A stretch of DNA of 64,000 nt from Zafaria cholistanensis (GCF_008580665.1 NZ_BKDJ01000014.1:1-64000), one strand, 5' to 3'; positions 1-9,725 are shown, counted from the first letter of the stretch. Numbers and translations: made by a program. Notes: generated from the sequence alone by a model not told the origin.

Positions 1-80
1 TGCCGGCCGGACCGCGCCCGGCCGGCGGCTGGACCCTGCAGCTGCCTAAACCTTGCCGCAGCCTGGCCCTGCCGCAGCGC

Positions 81-908
81 CTAGCTGATGGTGATGTCCT
101 TAGTGTCGTGCCGGTAGTGGATCGTGATCGTCCCGCCGCCGTGGTTGAGCTCGTGGTTGGCCCCGTCAAAGCTGCCAAAGGCGCCGTAGTTCTCCGCCCA
201 GGACCGGTTTACCGCGATCTTGAAGCTGTAGGTGCCGGCCGGCAGGTCCACGGTGCGGACCCAGCTGAGCGTCGGGGCGTGGAACTCCATCTGCACCTCG
301 TCCAGTTCGGGGGCCCAGTCGGCCGCGCCACCCAGCAGTGCGGCGAAGTCGCCGGCAATCGCCACGGACTCCGGCTGCCCGGAGCGGTCCTCGGATGCCT
401 CCGGCTCGGATGCCTCCGGCTCGGCTGTTTCCTGCTCCGCTGCGGGCTCGCCGGCAGCCTCCGGCTCGGCCGCGGGTTCGCCGGCCGCCTCGGGCCCGGC
501 TGTTTCCGGCTCAGCTGCGGGCCCGGCAGCCTGCGGCTCCGCTTCCACGGGGGCCGGGAGCTCGATGTCGGCCGGCACCGGGGTACCCGCCGCCAGCGCC
601 GCGCCCAGTTCCTCGGCGGTGGGGAATGCCACCAGGGCGCGCAGCCCCTCCTCGGTGATTGCCCAGCCGCCGCGGCCCTTGACCATCCACCCGGCCTTGA
701 CCAGCTTTGCGGTCGCGGTGGTGAGCGCCTTGTACCCGCGCGGAACGCCGCCGGAAAGCAGGTGCGCTTCCTGTTCGTCGAAGGGGTGCGCCGCCACGGC
801 CATGGACAGCACCGTCCCCGCGTTCGCGTTGCCCCCGTCCTGGTCCGCCGCGGCCAGCCCGTCGAGAACCGCTTTCAGCCGTGCCTCGAGTTTCGAGTCC
901 TTCGCCAT
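81..908 (-). CDS. X25-like beta-sandwich domain protein with winged-helix-like N-terminus
   Basis: 275-aa protein; ATG start preceded by AAAGGGG. Three parts are visible. Residues 1-95 look like a small winged-helix-type fold. Residues about 110-180 are a low-complexity Ala/Glu/Pro linker built from short EPEAAGEPAAE-type repeats. Residues about 185-275 resemble the X25/pullulanase N-terminal immunoglobulin-like domain that binds or flanks alpha-glucan enzymes (LPAGTYSFKIAVN, then GGTITIHY near the end). No signal peptide or catalytic domain is seen, so it is probably cytoplasmic and could bind carbohydrate or act as a regulator. The domain reading is family knowledge; the role is unknown. 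It lies downstream of sucCD but is separated from it by a strong terminator. Confidence 0.75.
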   Translation of the reverse strand: MAKDSKLEARLKAVLDGLAAADQDGGNANAGTVLSMAVAAHPFDEQEAHLLSGGVPRGYKALTTATAKLVKAGWMVKGRGGWAITEEGLRALVAFPTAEELGAALAAGTPVPADIELPAPVEAEPQAAGPAAEPETAGPEAAGEPAAEPEAAGEPAAEQETAEPEASEPEASEDRSGQPESVAIAGDFAALLGGAADWAPELDEVQMEFHAPTLSWVRTVDLPAGTYSFKIAVNRSWAENYGAFGSFDGANHELNHGGGTITIHYRHDTKDITIS

Positions 909-1005
909 ACCATCCCCTTTTCACAGAACAACACAGGGCACGCTCCCTGAACGGACCCGGAACCTAGCCTGCCTCAGCAAGGTTTCGATTGGAAGTCGGG
1001 AATGT

Positions 1006-1064
1006 ATAAAAAGAACGACGGCGGCAGGTGTACCTTCCCGTGGGGAGGATCCTGCCGCCGTCGT
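1006..1064 (-). terminator. Intrinsic terminator of sucCD
   Basis: On the minus strand a perfect 14-bp stem (arms 1015-1028 and 1051-1064, ACGACGGCGGCAGG and its complement) closes a 22-nt loop. A U-rich tract follows, seen as ATAAAAAG at 1006-1013 on the plus strand. It lies 84 bp past the sucD stop. Confidence 0.85.
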
Positions 1065-1147
1065 GCTATAAGGGGGCACGGGGCAGGCCCTTTCGCGCCG
1101 ACTTCGTCGCCACGAAAGGGACCCGGCTGCCCCGGGCTGGCCGGGCC

Positions 1148-2068
1148 TTAGAGGTTGGACGGCTCTTCGTGCTCCGGGTAGACCTCGCGCAGCAGGTGCG
1201 CGGTCTCGGACGGGGTCTTGCCGACCTTCACGCCCGCGGCCTCAAGGGCCTCCTTCTTGGCCTGCGCGGTGCCGGAAGATCCGGAGACGATGGCGCCGGC
1301 GTGGCCCATGGTCTTGCCCTCCGGGGCGGTGAAGCCGGCCACGTAGCCGACGACCGGCTTGGTGACGTTGTTCTTGATGAACTCGGCCGCGCGCTCCTCG
1401 GCGTCGCCGCCGATTTCGCCGATCATGACGATCGCCTTGGTGTCCGGGTCCGCCTCGAACGCAGCCAGGGCGTCGATGTGGGTGGTACCGATGATCGGGT
1501 CACCACCGATGCCGATGGCGGTGGAGAAGCCCAGGTCACGCAGTTCGTACATCATCTGGTAGGTCAGGGTGCCGGACTTGGAGACCAGGCCCACGCCGCC
1601 CTTGCCGGTGATGTTGGCCGGGGTGATGCCGACCAGGGACTCGCCCGGGGTGATGATGCCGGGGCAGTTCGGGCCGATGATGCGGGTGACCTGCTTGCCT
1701 TCGGCGTCCACCTTGGACTGGGCCAGGGCCCAGAACTCGGCGGCGTCCTGCACCGGAACGCCCTCGGTGATGACCACGACGAGGCCGATCCCGGCCTCGA
1801 TGGCCTCCACCACGGCGTCCTTGGTGAATGCCGGCGGCACGAAGACGATCGAGACGTCCGCGCCGGTCTCCGCCATGGCTTCCTCGACGGAGCCGAAGAC
1901 CGGCAGGGTCTTGGCGCCGTGGGTGACGGTGGTGCCGGCCTTGCGGGCGTTCACGCCGCCCACGATGTTGGTGCCCGCGTGCAGCATGCGCGCGGTGTGC
2001 TTGGAGCCTTCGCCGCCGGTGATGCCCTGGACGATGACCTTGGAATCCTTGTTGATAAAGATAGACAT
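1148..2068 (-). CDS. sucD: Succinate-CoA ligase [ADP-forming] subunit alpha
   Basis: 306-aa alpha subunit of succinyl-CoA synthetase, which makes succinate and ATP (or GTP) from succinyl-CoA in the TCA cycle as a complex with SucC. It starts at the ATG of [15 protein letters not shown], the family's usual N-terminus; the open frame upstream is not protein-like. The CoA-binding Rossmann region holds [24 protein letters not shown] and the phospho-histidine motif [10 protein letters not shown] are present. Length matches the family. It follows sucC by 20 bp and so is in one operon with it. Confidence 0.97.
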   Translation of the reverse strand: MSIFINKDSKVIVQGITGGEGSKHTARMLHAGTNIVGGVNARKAGTTVTHGAKTLPVFGSVEEAMAETGADVSIVFVPPAFTKDAVVEAIEAGIGLVVVITEGVPVQDAAEFWALAQSKVDAEGKQVTRIIGPNCPGIITPGESLVGITPANITGKGGVGLVSKSGTLTYQMMYELRDLGFSTAIGIGGDPIIGTTHIDALAAFEADPDTKAIVMIGEIGGDAEERAAEFIKNNVTKPVVGYVAGFTAPEGKTMGHAGAIVSGSSGTAQAKKEALEAAGVKVGKTPSETAHLLREVYPEHEEPSNL

Positions 2069-2088
2069 GTTATTTTTCCCCTGAATCC

Positions 2089-3252
2089 TTAGGCGTTCGC
2101 CAGCTCGGCGGCCTTGTCGGCGCCCTCGTCCATGCCCAGCGCCAGGGTCACCAGCGGGTGGTTGGCCTTGGCCAGGATGTGGCGGCCCTCTTCGACGTTG
2201 TTGCCGTCCAGGCGCACGACGAGCGGCTTGGTGGCCTTGTCGCCCAGGATCTCCAGGGCCTGCACGATGCCGTTGGCGACGGCGTCGCACGCGGTGATGC
2301 CGCCGAAGACGTTCACGAACACGGACTTGACCTGGGAGTCGTTCAGGATGATGTCCAGGCCGTTGGCCATGACCTCGGCGGACGCGCCGCCGCCGATGTC
2401 CAGGAAGTTGGCCGGCTTCACGCCGCCGTGGTTTTCGCCAGCGTAAGCGACGACGTCCAGCGTGGACATGACCAGGCCTGCGCCGTTGCCGATGATGCCG
2501 ACCTCGCCGTCCAGCTTGACGTAGTTCAGGTCCAGTTCCTTGGCGCGCGTCTCGATCGGGTCGGCGGCGGCCTTGTCCTCGAGCGCCGCGTGCCCGGGCT
2601 GGCGGAAGCCGGCGTTCTCGTCCAGGGAGACCTTGCCGTCCAGGGCGATGATGTCCCCGGCGCCGGTGCGGACCAGCGGGTTGACCTCGACCAGGGTGGC
2701 GTCTTCCTTCTTGAAGACGTCCCAGAGCTTGACGATGGTGTCGGCGACCTTCGGGGCCAGCTCGGCGGAGAAGCCGGCCGCCGCGACGATTTCCTCGGCC
2801 TTGGCCTGGTCAATGCCCACCAGCGGGTTGATGGCGACCTTGGCGAGGGCCTCGGGGCGCTCGACGGCGAGCTGCTCGATTTCCATGCCGCCCTCGACGG
2901 AGCACATGGCCAGGTAGTTGCGGTTCGCGCGGTCCAGCAGCACGGAGAAGTAGAACTCCTCGGCGATGTCGGCGCCCTGGGCGATCATGACCTTGTTGAC
3001 GGTGTGGCCCTTGATGTCCATGCCAAGGATGGCGGAGGCGTGCTCGAAGGCTTCGTCCGCGTTCTTGGCAACCTTCACGCCACCGGCCTTGCCGCGGCCG
3101 CCGACCTTGACCTGCGCCTTGACCACAACGACGCCGCCGATCTTCTCGGCTGCGAGCTTGGCTTCTTCCGGGGTGTACGCCACGATGCCGGCAAGCACGG
3201 GAACGCCGTGTGCCTCAAACAGATCGCGCGCCTGGTACTCATACAGGTCCAC
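2089..3252 (-). CDS. sucC: Succinate-CoA ligase [ADP-forming] subunit beta
   Basis: 387-aa ATP-grasp subunit that binds nucleotide and succinate. I place the start at the GTG of [16 protein letters not shown], because that is the family N-terminus and GAAGGA lies about 9 nt upstream. An ATG 72 bp further up would add residues not found in the family. Visible features are the ATP-grasp lysines ([16 protein letters not shown]) and the C-terminal flavodoxin-like domain with GNGAGLVM and DIGGGA. First gene of sucCD. Confidence 0.97.
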   Translation of the reverse strand: MDLYEYQARDLFEAHGVPVLAGIVAYTPEEAKLAAEKIGGVVVVKAQVKVGGRGKAGGVKVAKNADEAFEHASAILGMDIKGHTVNKVMIAQGADIAEEFYFSVLLDRANRNYLAMCSVEGGMEIEQLAVERPEALAKVAINPLVGIDQAKAEEIVAAAGFSAELAPKVADTIVKLWDVFKKEDATLVEVNPLVRTGAGDIIALDGKVSLDENAGFRQPGHAALEDKAAADPIETRAKELDLNYVKLDGEVGIIGNGAGLVMSTLDVVAYAGENHGGVKPANFLDIGGGASAEVMANGLDIILNDSQVKSVFVNVFGGITACDAVANGIVQALEILGDKATKPLVVRLDGNNVEEGRHILAKANHPLVTLALGMDEGADKAAELANA

Positions 3253-3523
3253 GTGCTTGTGTCCTTCTACGTCGAAGTAGTTCTTGACTGCGGAGGGCAC
3301 CGACGGGGTAGCCGGCCACTCCATGGGGAACTTTAGCCCCTAGGCGCGGGGCGCCCCATTCAGAGTATCCCTTTAGTGATGAAGCGCACAGTTCTACAAA
3401 AGGTAGAGACTTAACCTTGAAAATCCGCGTAAAACCGCGGAAGTTCGGGACGGGGAATCCCTGCCGCCGGCTGGTTCCGGCCGCTGACGGGCCGGCGGGC
3501 CAGCCCAGCTGGGGCCCGTCGGG

Positions 3524-5920
3524 CTAGGCCAGCTTGGTCAGCGGTGCGTAACGCAGCAGCAGGCGCTTTTCCGCATCCCCAAACTTCACCTTGGCCACGG
3601 TCTTGTCTCCGGTACCCTCAAGCGCCAGCACCACGCCGTTGCCAAAGCTCGCGTGGCCAACCTTGTCACCGACGGAAAGGGCAATGATCTCCTTCTGCGG
3701 CTGGACGCGTCCGGCGGCACGGGCGGTCGGGGCGGTGCTCAGCGTCGCCGCCTCCGGGTCGCCGGCACGGCGCCCGCCGGCCCCGGACCCCCAGTGGGAG
3801 CCCTTGTCGTAGCGGCTGGTCGCGAAGTCCCGCTGCAGGGAGCCGCCAAACCCGCCCAAGGGGGTGCGGGCGCGGCCCTCGCGCTTCCAGTCGATCAGCG
3901 GCGCGGGGATCTCCTCCAGGAACTGGCTTGCCGGGTTGTACTGCGACTGGCCCCACAGGCTGCGGTACTCGGCCCGGGTGACGTAGAGGCGCCGGCGGGC
4001 CCGGGTCAGCCCCACATAGGCCAACCGGCGTTCCTCGGCGAGCTCCTTCTCATCCGTCATGGATCGCTGGTGCGGGAAGATCCCGTGCTCCATGCCGGTC
4101 AGGAACACCACCGGGAACTCCAGTCCCTTGGCGGTGTGCAGGGTCATCAGGGTGACCACTCCCTCCCGCCGGGCCATCTCCGCACCCTCCTCGTCGGTGG
4201 GGGAAGCGGGGATCTGGTCGGCGTCGGCCACCAGGGAAACCTGCTCCAGGAAGTCGGACAGGGACCCCTCCGGGTTGTCGCGCTCATAGTCGCGCACCAC
4301 CGCGACCAGCTCCGCGAGGTTCTCCACCCGGGACTCGTCCTGCGGGTCCTCGCTCTTGCGCAACATCTCCAGGTAACCGGTCTGCTCCAGCACGGCCTCC
4401 AGCGAGGCCGCGGCGCCGGAGCCTTCGGCAACGACGGCCAGGTCGTCGATGATCTTCACGAAGGCGGCGATGGCATTGAGGCTGCGGGTCGCCAGCCCGG
4501 GGGCGTCCCCGGCGCGGCGCAGGGCGGCCATGAAGCTGCTGCGGTCGCGTTCGGCGAGCGCGGCCACAGCGTACTCGGCGCGCTCTCCGATACCCCGCTT
4601 GGGTTCGTTGAGGATGCGGCGCACGTTGATGTCATCGTCCGGGTTAACCAGCACGCGCAGGTAGGCCAGCGCGTCCTTGATCTCCTTGCGGTCGTAGAAG
4701 CGCGTGCCGCCAACAACCTTGTACTTCAGGTCCACCCGCATTAACTGCTCCTCGAGGGAACGGGACTGGGCGTTGGTGCGGTAGAAGACGGCGACGTCGC
4801 CGGGGCGGATGCCCTCCTCGTCATTGAGCCGCAGGATCTCGTCGGCGATCCAGCGGGCCTCGTCCTGCTCGGATTCGCCGACGTAGCCCACGATCCCCGC
4901 CCCGTCCCCCTCCGCGGTCCACAACCGCTTCTCCGGCCGGTCCGGGTTGCGGGAGATCACCGCGTTAGCCGCGGACAGGATGTTCTGGGTGGAACGGTAG
5001 TTCTGCTCCAGCTTGATGGTCCGGGCGTCCGGGTAGTCCTTGGCGAACTCCACGATGTTGCGGATGTCGGCTCCGCGGAAGGCGTAGATGGACTGGTCGG
5101 AGTCGCCCACCACGGTCAGTTCGCCCGGCGGGGTCTGCCCCTCGGGGCCGGTAAGCTCGCGCACCAGGGCGTATTGGGCGTGGTTGGTGTCCTGGTACTC
5201 ATCCACCAGCACGTGGCGGAACCGCCGCCGGTAGGAGTCGGCGACCGCGGGAAAGGCGCGGAAGATGTGCACCACCTGGGCAATCAGGTCGTCGAAGTCC
5301 ATGGCGTTGGCCTGGCGCAGCCGCTGCGTGTACCCGCGGTAGACCGCCGCCACGGCCGAGGAGAACGGGTCGTTTCCGGACACGGTCGAGGCAAAGTCCT
5401 CGTCGTCGACCAGCTCGTTCTTCAGCGCCGAGATCTTGTGCTGCATGGCCTTGGGGCTGAACCGCTTCGGGTCCAGGTCCAGCCCCTTGGCCACCAGGGT
5501 GATCAGCCGCAGGGAGTCGGCGGAGTCGTAAATGGAGAAGTTCGACTTCAGGCCGACGGCGGGCGCCTCGCGGCGCAGGATTTTCACGCAGGAGGAGTGG
5601 AAGGTGGAGATCCACATGCGGTCGGCGGCATCCCCCACCAGCGCTCCAATGCGTTCGCGCATCTCGGCGGCGGCCTTGTTGGTGAACGTGATCGCGAGGA
5701 TCTCATGCGGGCGGGCCCTGCCGGTGGCCAGCAGGTAGGCGATCCGGTGGGACAGCACCCGGGTCTTGCCGGAGCCGGCGCCGGCGACGATCAGCAGGGG
5801 CGACCCCGCATGCCTGACCGCCTCTTCCTGCTGCGGGTTCAGCCCCTCCAGCAGCGCGGCGGCATCGGGCAGCGCGGGACGGCGGGCCGGGGCGGTGAAG
5901 TCGTCGAAGAGGAAATCCAT
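3524..5920 (-). CDS. pcrA: ATP-dependent DNA helicase PcrA/UvrD (superfamily 1A)
   Basis: 798-aa 3'-5' DNA helicase of the UvrD/PcrA family, for nucleotide-excision repair, replication restart and removal of RecA or stalled complexes. Helicase motifs in order: Q-motif LNPQQEEAV, Walker A GAGSGKTR, motif Ia FTNKAA, motif II VDEYQDTN, motif III VGDSDQSIYAFRGAD, motif IV QNYRS, motif V TLHTAKGLEF, motif VI VGLTRARRRL. The last 60 residues form the Tudor-like domain (VGDKVGHASFGNG) that PcrA uses to contact RNA polymerase. ATG start; full family length. The neighbouring GTG-start membrane gene is divergent, 71 bp away. Confidence 0.96.
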   Translation of the reverse strand: MDFLFDDFTAPARRPALPDAAALLEGLNPQQEEAVRHAGSPLLIVAGAGSGKTRVLSHRIAYLLATGRARPHEILAITFTNKAAAEMRERIGALVGDAADRMWISTFHSSCVKILRREAPAVGLKSNFSIYDSADSLRLITLVAKGLDLDPKRFSPKAMQHKISALKNELVDDEDFASTVSGNDPFSSAVAAVYRGYTQRLRQANAMDFDDLIAQVVHIFRAFPAVADSYRRRFRHVLVDEYQDTNHAQYALVRELTGPEGQTPPGELTVVGDSDQSIYAFRGADIRNIVEFAKDYPDARTIKLEQNYRSTQNILSAANAVISRNPDRPEKRLWTAEGDGAGIVGYVGESEQDEARWIADEILRLNDEEGIRPGDVAVFYRTNAQSRSLEEQLMRVDLKYKVVGGTRFYDRKEIKDALAYLRVLVNPDDDINVRRILNEPKRGIGERAEYAVAALAERDRSSFMAALRRAGDAPGLATRSLNAIAAFVKIIDDLAVVAEGSGAAASLEAVLEQTGYLEMLRKSEDPQDESRVENLAELVAVVRDYERDNPEGSLSDFLEQVSLVADADQIPASPTDEEGAEMARREGVVTLMTLHTAKGLEFPVVFLTGMEHGIFPHQRSMTDEKELAEERRLAYVGLTRARRRLYVTRAEYRSLWGQSQYNPASQFLEEIPAPLIDWKREGRARTPLGGFGGSLQRDFATSRYDKGSHWGSGAGGRRAGDPEAATLSTAPTARAAGRVQPQKEIIALSVGDKVGHASFGNGVVLALEGTGDKTVAKVKFGDAEKRLLLRYAPLTKLA

Positions 5921-5991
5921 GGTCCTTCCAGTCTACGGTTCGGCGCCGGTTCCGTTCCGGCCGGGCCGGCCCGCCCGCTAGGATCGACTCC

Positions 5992-6660
5992 GTGTCCAGG
6001 AAGTCCGGCAAGCGCCGCCCCCAGCAGAGCCGGCGTCCGGCGCCGTCCCGTCCGCAGCGGCCCGGGCACCGGCGCGTCCCTGCCCCGGCGCAACAGCCAC
6101 CCCGGCAGCCCGCGTCGAACCCGGGCCTGATCCTGCTGGCCGGGTTCTGCGCGGCACTTTTGCTGTTCTGGTACTACCACCTGCTGGTGCTGAACCAGCT
6201 GACCGGACTTTCCGCCGGCCTCGCGATGCCGGACCAGCTGATCGGCGGCTTCGACGCAGCCCATGTCCAGGCCCTCCGGGCAGCCATGGACGCGGACGCG
6301 GCGGGCCAGCTGAACTACGTGCACAAGACCGCCGGCGTGCTGTTCACGCTGTTCCTGGCATCGGCGACGCTGCTGGCGGTCGCCCTGCACGTGCGGCGCC
6401 GGGTCCTTCGCTGGGTGCTGTTCGCGGTGCCGCTGGGCTTCGCCGTGGTCCGCCTGTGGGGCCAGGCGGCCATTGATGCGCTGCTGCATCCCGAGGCGGC
6501 CGGGTCCCCCGTCGATGCGGGGGACGTTGCGCTGGCCAGCGCCCTCACCGTCGCGGGCTGGGTCCTGCTGTTCGGCACGGTGGCGCTCGCCGCCGCCGTG
6601 GTCCTGGCCTCCCTCGCGCGGAGCTTCCGGCGCAAGCACACGGAGGCCGGAATCGACTAG
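5992..6660 (+). CDS. Four-TM membrane protein of unknown function
   Basis: 222 aa with GTG start. A very basic, Pro-rich N-terminus (about 40 residues) precedes four predicted membrane segments, near residues 44-65 (GLILLAGFCAALLLF), 110-128, 132-150 and 183-207. The positive N-terminus suggests a cytoplasmic N-end. I recognise no catalytic motif. It is divergent from pcrA and ends 67 bp before a tRNA gene. Codon use fits the genome. Confidence 0.8.
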   Translation: MSRKSGKRRPQQSRRPAPSRPQRPGHRRVPAPAQQPPRQPASNPGLILLAGFCAALLLFWYYHLLVLNQLTGLSAGLAMPDQLIGGFDAAHVQALRAAMDADAAGQLNYVHKTAGVLFTLFLASATLLAVALHVRRRVLRWVLFAVPLGFAVVRLWGQAAIDALLHPEAAGSPVDAGDVALASALTVAGWVLLFGTVALAAAVVLASLARSFRRKHTEAGID

Positions 6661-6727
6661 CCGGGCGCTCAGGTTGGATGCACGGGCCTGGCTGTGATTA
6701 GTATTGGGGGTCCGCTCACGCGGGCGC

Positions 6728-6801
6728 GCCCCTGTAGCTCAGTAGGATAGAGCGACCCTCTCCTAAAGGGTAGGCCATCGGTTCGATTCCGGTCAGGGGC
6801 A
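6728..6801 (+). tRNA. tRNA-Arg (anticodon CCT)
   Basis: Cloverleaf read directly. Acceptor GCCCCTG pairs with CAGGGGC, with discriminator A. The D arm contains TAGCTCAGTAGGATAGAGC. The anticodon stem ACCCT/AGGGT closes loop CTCCTAA, so the anticodon is CCT (reads AGG). The T arm contains GGTTCGATTCC. CCA is not fully encoded. Confidence 0.95.
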
Positions 6802-7229
6802 CCGTGACCCTGACCGCCGCCATGCTGCCGAAAAGCCGGGCGTGGCCTGCCTGGAAGGCCCGCCTTGCGAAACAGGCGGGCACAAAAGAGGCCGCCGGCC
6901 GGAGTGGCGGAGACGGCTCCCTTTAAACATCCCCACTCACTCCGGCACGACGGCCAGGCTTGGCCCTGTCCCCCGACAGCCGAACCGCCGTTCCCCCATC
7001 AAACCGGTGGCGGCCCCTGAGACTCGCACGCGACCCCTGATGGGCAGCTCGGATACCGCAGGACCAATACGTATTATCTAAAGCCATTCGAATTAGCAAG
7101 TCAATACAATGAACAACTGTTTCGACAAGTGTCTGCTCATGAAGCACTCCGCCCGGTACTTATTGACGGCAAAGCCAATTCCCCGCAGGGGCGCGGATTT
7201 CCCGCGCTCTTCCCAGCGCAACAGCAGGA
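6802..7229. other. Gene-poor stretch between tRNA-Arg and the IS481 element
   Basis: 428 bp without a convincing gene. The part from about 7060 to 7165 is clearly richer in A/T than its surroundings, such as around AATTAGCAAGTCAATAC. A 41-codon frame (7109-7234) exists, but it has no ribosome binding site, no recognisable sequence and ends in the IS target duplication. Before the IS insertion this stretch lay just downstream of the ROK gene. Confidence 0.6.
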
Positions 7230-7235
7230 CCTAGC
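7230..7235. repeat. IS481 target-site duplication, left copy
   Basis: CCTAGC directly before the left terminus, identical to 8321-8326. It matches the NCTAGN target and 6-bp duplication known for IS481-type elements. Confidence 0.92.
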
Positions 7236-8320
7236 TGTAGTTCCCACGGAGGTTGTGAACAGCGTGGCGTGATGTGAACGGGAAGGACCTCCGGTATCGA
7301 TTTGGGTTACCACACTCAAGTTCGACGCACCGGAGGTCCTCTTGTCCTACGTTACCCATGCCAATGCCGCCCTGTCGTTCCAGGGGCGCCTGAAACTGGC
7401 CCAGCTCGTCGTCGAGGAGCATTGGCCGGTGCGCCGGGCCGCCGAACGGTTCCAGGTGTCCCCGGCCACGGCCAAGAAGTGGGCCGACCGGTACCGCGCC
7501 CATGGACCGGACGGGCTGCTGCATGGGTCCTCGGCACCCAGGACCAGCCCGCGGCGCACCCCGGCCCGGCGCGAGCGGCGGATCCTCGCGCTGCGCTTCA
7601 CCCGCCGCTGGGGCCCGCACCGGATCGCCGCGCACCTTTGCATGGCCCGCTCCACCGTCTGGAAGGTCCTGACCCGGTACCGGATGCCGCCGCTGGGCTC
7701 GCTGGACCGGGCCACCGGGCTGCCCGTGCGCCGTGCGGTACCGCGCCGGTACGAACACGCAGCGCCCGGGGACCTGGTGCACGTGGACATCAAGAAGCAG
7801 GGACGGATTCCCAACGGGGGCGGGCACCGGATCCACGGGCGGGCCTCGGCCCAGCACCGCGCGGCCGGGCGGCAAAGGCCCGGCTACGCCTTCCTGCACC
7901 ACGCGGTCGATGACCACACCCGACTGGCCTATTCCGAAATCCTCGGCGACGAGCGCAAGGACACCGCCGCCGGGTTCTGGCAGCGGGCCCGGGCCTATTT
8001 CGCCGGTTTCGGCATCACCATCAAGGCCGTGCTCACCGACAACGGCTCCTGCTACCGCTCCCACGCCTTCAACCAAGCCTTAGGACCTGGCGTGAAGCAC
8101 CGCTTCACCCGCCCCTACCGGCCCCAAACCAACGGTAAGGTCGAACGCTTCAACCGCTCACTGGCCACCGAGTGGGCCTACGCCCGCCCCTACCGCTCCG
8201 AAGCCGAACGAGCCGCCGCCTACGCCCGGTGGCTGCACCACTACAATCATCATCGACCCCACTTCGGCATCGGCGGCCAAACCCCCATCAGTCGCGTTCA
8301 CAACGTCAATGGGAATTACA
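7236..8320 (+). mobile_element. Complete IS481-family insertion sequence, 1085 bp
   Basis: Both ends are visible. Left inverted repeat 7236-7260 (TGTAGTTCCCACGGAGGTTG...) pairs with right inverted repeat 8296-8320, 21 of 25 positions matching, and both begin TGT. The element is flanked by a 6-bp duplication, CCTAGC. It carries one transposase gene. The intact ends, intact transposase and perfect duplication suggest a recent and possibly active copy. Confidence 0.95.
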
Positions 8321-8325
8321 CCTAG
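7342..8325 (+). CDS. IS481-family transposase (DDE integrase fold)
   Basis: 327 aa. TTG start with GGAGG 5 nt upstream. The N-terminal helix-turn-helix (residues about 15-50, with WPVRRAAERFQVSPATAKKW) is followed by a second winged-helix region (HRIAAHLCMARSTVWKVL). The rve catalytic core carries DDE candidates in VHVDIKKQG, LTDNGSCYRS and NGKVERFNRSLATEW. The reading frame has no stop inside the element. Its TAG (8323-8325) lies in the duplicated target CCTAGC, so the host site supplies the stop codon. Confidence 0.95.
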   Translation: MSYVTHANAALSFQGRLKLAQLVVEEHWPVRRAAERFQVSPATAKKWADRYRAHGPDGLLHGSSAPRTSPRRTPARRERRILALRFTRRWGPHRIAAHLCMARSTVWKVLTRYRMPPLGSLDRATGLPVRRAVPRRYEHAAPGDLVHVDIKKQGRIPNGGGHRIHGRASAQHRAAGRQRPGYAFLHHAVDDHTRLAYSEILGDERKDTAAGFWQRARAYFAGFGITIKAVLTDNGSCYRSHAFNQALGPGVKHRFTRPYRPQTNGKVERFNRSLATEWAYARPYRSEAERAAAYARWLHHYNHHRPHFGIGGQTPISRVHNVNGNYT

Positions 8326-8326
8326 C
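8321..8326. repeat. IS481 target-site duplication, right copy
   Basis: CCTAGC directly after the right terminus. It serves two genes at once: TAG on the plus strand ends the transposase, and TAG on the minus strand (8322-8324) is the stop of the ROK gene. Confidence 0.92.
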
Positions 8327-9566
8327 GCAGCAGCAGGGCGCTGGCCTTGGGGGAAAGCAGCGCGTCCATCACCGCGCAGGCGCCCCCGATGGCGCCCACC
8401 TGGTGCCCCAGGTCCGAACTGACCACGCTGATCCCATGCAAGTCCCGGGCGACGAACCCGCCGTTGATGACCTCCGCCACGGTCGCCAGGTGGCGGCCGT
8501 CGAGCGCGGCCCACAGCGGTCCCCCGAAAATCACCTCGTCGACGTCCAGGGCGTTGGACAGGCGGCTGGCCACCTGGGCGACCATCCGCGCACCCCCGCG
8601 GACCAGGGCCGAGGCTTCACCGTTGCCGCCCAAGGCCAGTTCCACGAGGCGGTTCATGCCGGCGGCGCGGCCGGCGACCGTGGCCTCCAGCTCCTCCGGC
8701 AGGTCGATCCCGCGGCGGCGGGCCGACGCGGCCACCCGGGCGAAGGAGAAGGCGACGGCCAGGCAATCCAGCCTCCCGCATTCCCTGCACGGCTCCGCGC
8801 CCTCCTCGACGAAATCCATCCCGACCGAGAAGTGCCCCACCTCGCCGGCATTGTTGCTGACCCCGCGCAGCACCTCCCCGTTGACCACGATGCCCGCCCC
8901 GATGCCCGCCCCCAGATACATGAACACGAAGTTCTCGCGCCCGCGCTCGGGGCCCTTCCACAGTTCCGCGAGGGCCGCCGCGATCGTGTCCTTCTCGAGG
9001 AGGACGTCCATGTCCAGGCGCCTGCGCAGCGGTTCAACGATCTCCACGTAGTTCCAGCCGTCCAAAAGCGGCGGGGCGGCCAGGAAACCGCGCTCCCGGT
9101 CCATCGGCCCGGGGGCCACGACCCCCACGCCGAGGATGCGCCCGCGGGGCCGCCCGGACGCCTCGATGAGTTCCTCCACGGCACTGGCCATCGCCTCAAG
9201 GGCGCGTTCCGGGTCCTCAAGGGAGGGCTCGTCCACGCGCTTGGAGACTACGACTTCCCCGCGCAGGTCCAGCATGACCACGCTCACCATCCCCGGGTCC
9301 ACGTGGACGCCGAGGCTCAGCAGGCGGTCGGCCTCCAGTTCCAGGACCGTGCGCGGCTTGCCGGGCCCCAGCACGACCGTGCGGTCCTCGCGGACCAGCC
9401 CCTCGTCAAGCAGGCGGCGCACCACGTTGGAGATGGTCTGCGGGGACAGCCCCGTCGACTCCGCGAGTTCAACCCGGCTGACCCCGCCTGCGGCGCGGCG
9501 AATGGATTCGAAAATCACCGCCTGGTTGAAATCCCCGAGCCGGCCTAGGTTGGTGCCCCGCTGCAT
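8322..9566 (-). CDS. ROK-family transcriptional regulator (NagC/XylR type)
   Basis: 414-aa sugar-responsive repressor. The start is the ATG of MQRGTNLGRLGDFNQ, with GGAGA about 7 nt upstream; an in-frame upstream extension is not family-like. An N-terminal MarR-like helix-turn-helix (SRVELAESTGLSPQTISNVVRRLL) is followed by the ROK sugar-kinase fold with GAGIGAGIVVNGEVLRG. The structural zinc motif CRECGRLDCL (CxxCxxxxC) is present. The kinase-like fold normally senses a sugar or sugar phosphate; the ligand is not predictable here. The stop codon coincides with the IS481 target, so the insertion left the protein unchanged but may have changed its terminator. Confidence 0.92.
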   Translation of the reverse strand: MQRGTNLGRLGDFNQAVIFESIRRAAGGVSRVELAESTGLSPQTISNVVRRLLDEGLVREDRTVVLGPGKPRTVLELEADRLLSLGVHVDPGMVSVVMLDLRGEVVVSKRVDEPSLEDPERALEAMASAVEELIEASGRPRGRILGVGVVAPGPMDRERGFLAAPPLLDGWNYVEIVEPLRRRLDMDVLLEKDTIAAALAELWKGPERGRENFVFMYLGAGIGAGIVVNGEVLRGVSNNAGEVGHFSVGMDFVEEGAEPCRECGRLDCLAVAFSFARVAASARRRGIDLPEELEATVAGRAAGMNRLVELALGGNGEASALVRGGARMVAQVASRLSNALDVDEVIFGGPLWAALDGRHLATVAEVINGGFVARDLHGISVVSSDLGHQVGAIGGACAVMDALLSPKASALLLR

Positions 9567-9725
9567 GCTGTCTCCAAAACGTTGTCGATTGCTTGTAAAG
9601 CTATCAGGTCCGCACGCTTCCCGGAGCCATCCCGCGTACCGGAAATTTCCCGGACAGCCCATGGTTGAGGAGGTTCACGAAGTTCGTCAAGTGCCCGACA
9701 GGTGACGGATTGGTAGGGTGGGCCC

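Noticed and set aside
2069-2290. Upstream extension of sucD in the same frame
   Set aside because: The extension is Arg/Gly-rich and overlaps sucC; the family N-terminus begins at 2068.
7117-7150. Possible third copy of the 41-bp hairpin repeat (TTTCGACAAGTGTCTG on the plus strand)
   Set aside because: Only the TTCGACAAG/TGTC part is shared; the core GGAGGGATGCAAGACG is not present.
7109-7234. 41-codon plus-strand frame just left of the IS481 element
   Set aside because: No ribosome binding site, no recognisable family, and its stop is created by the IS target; probably fortuitous.
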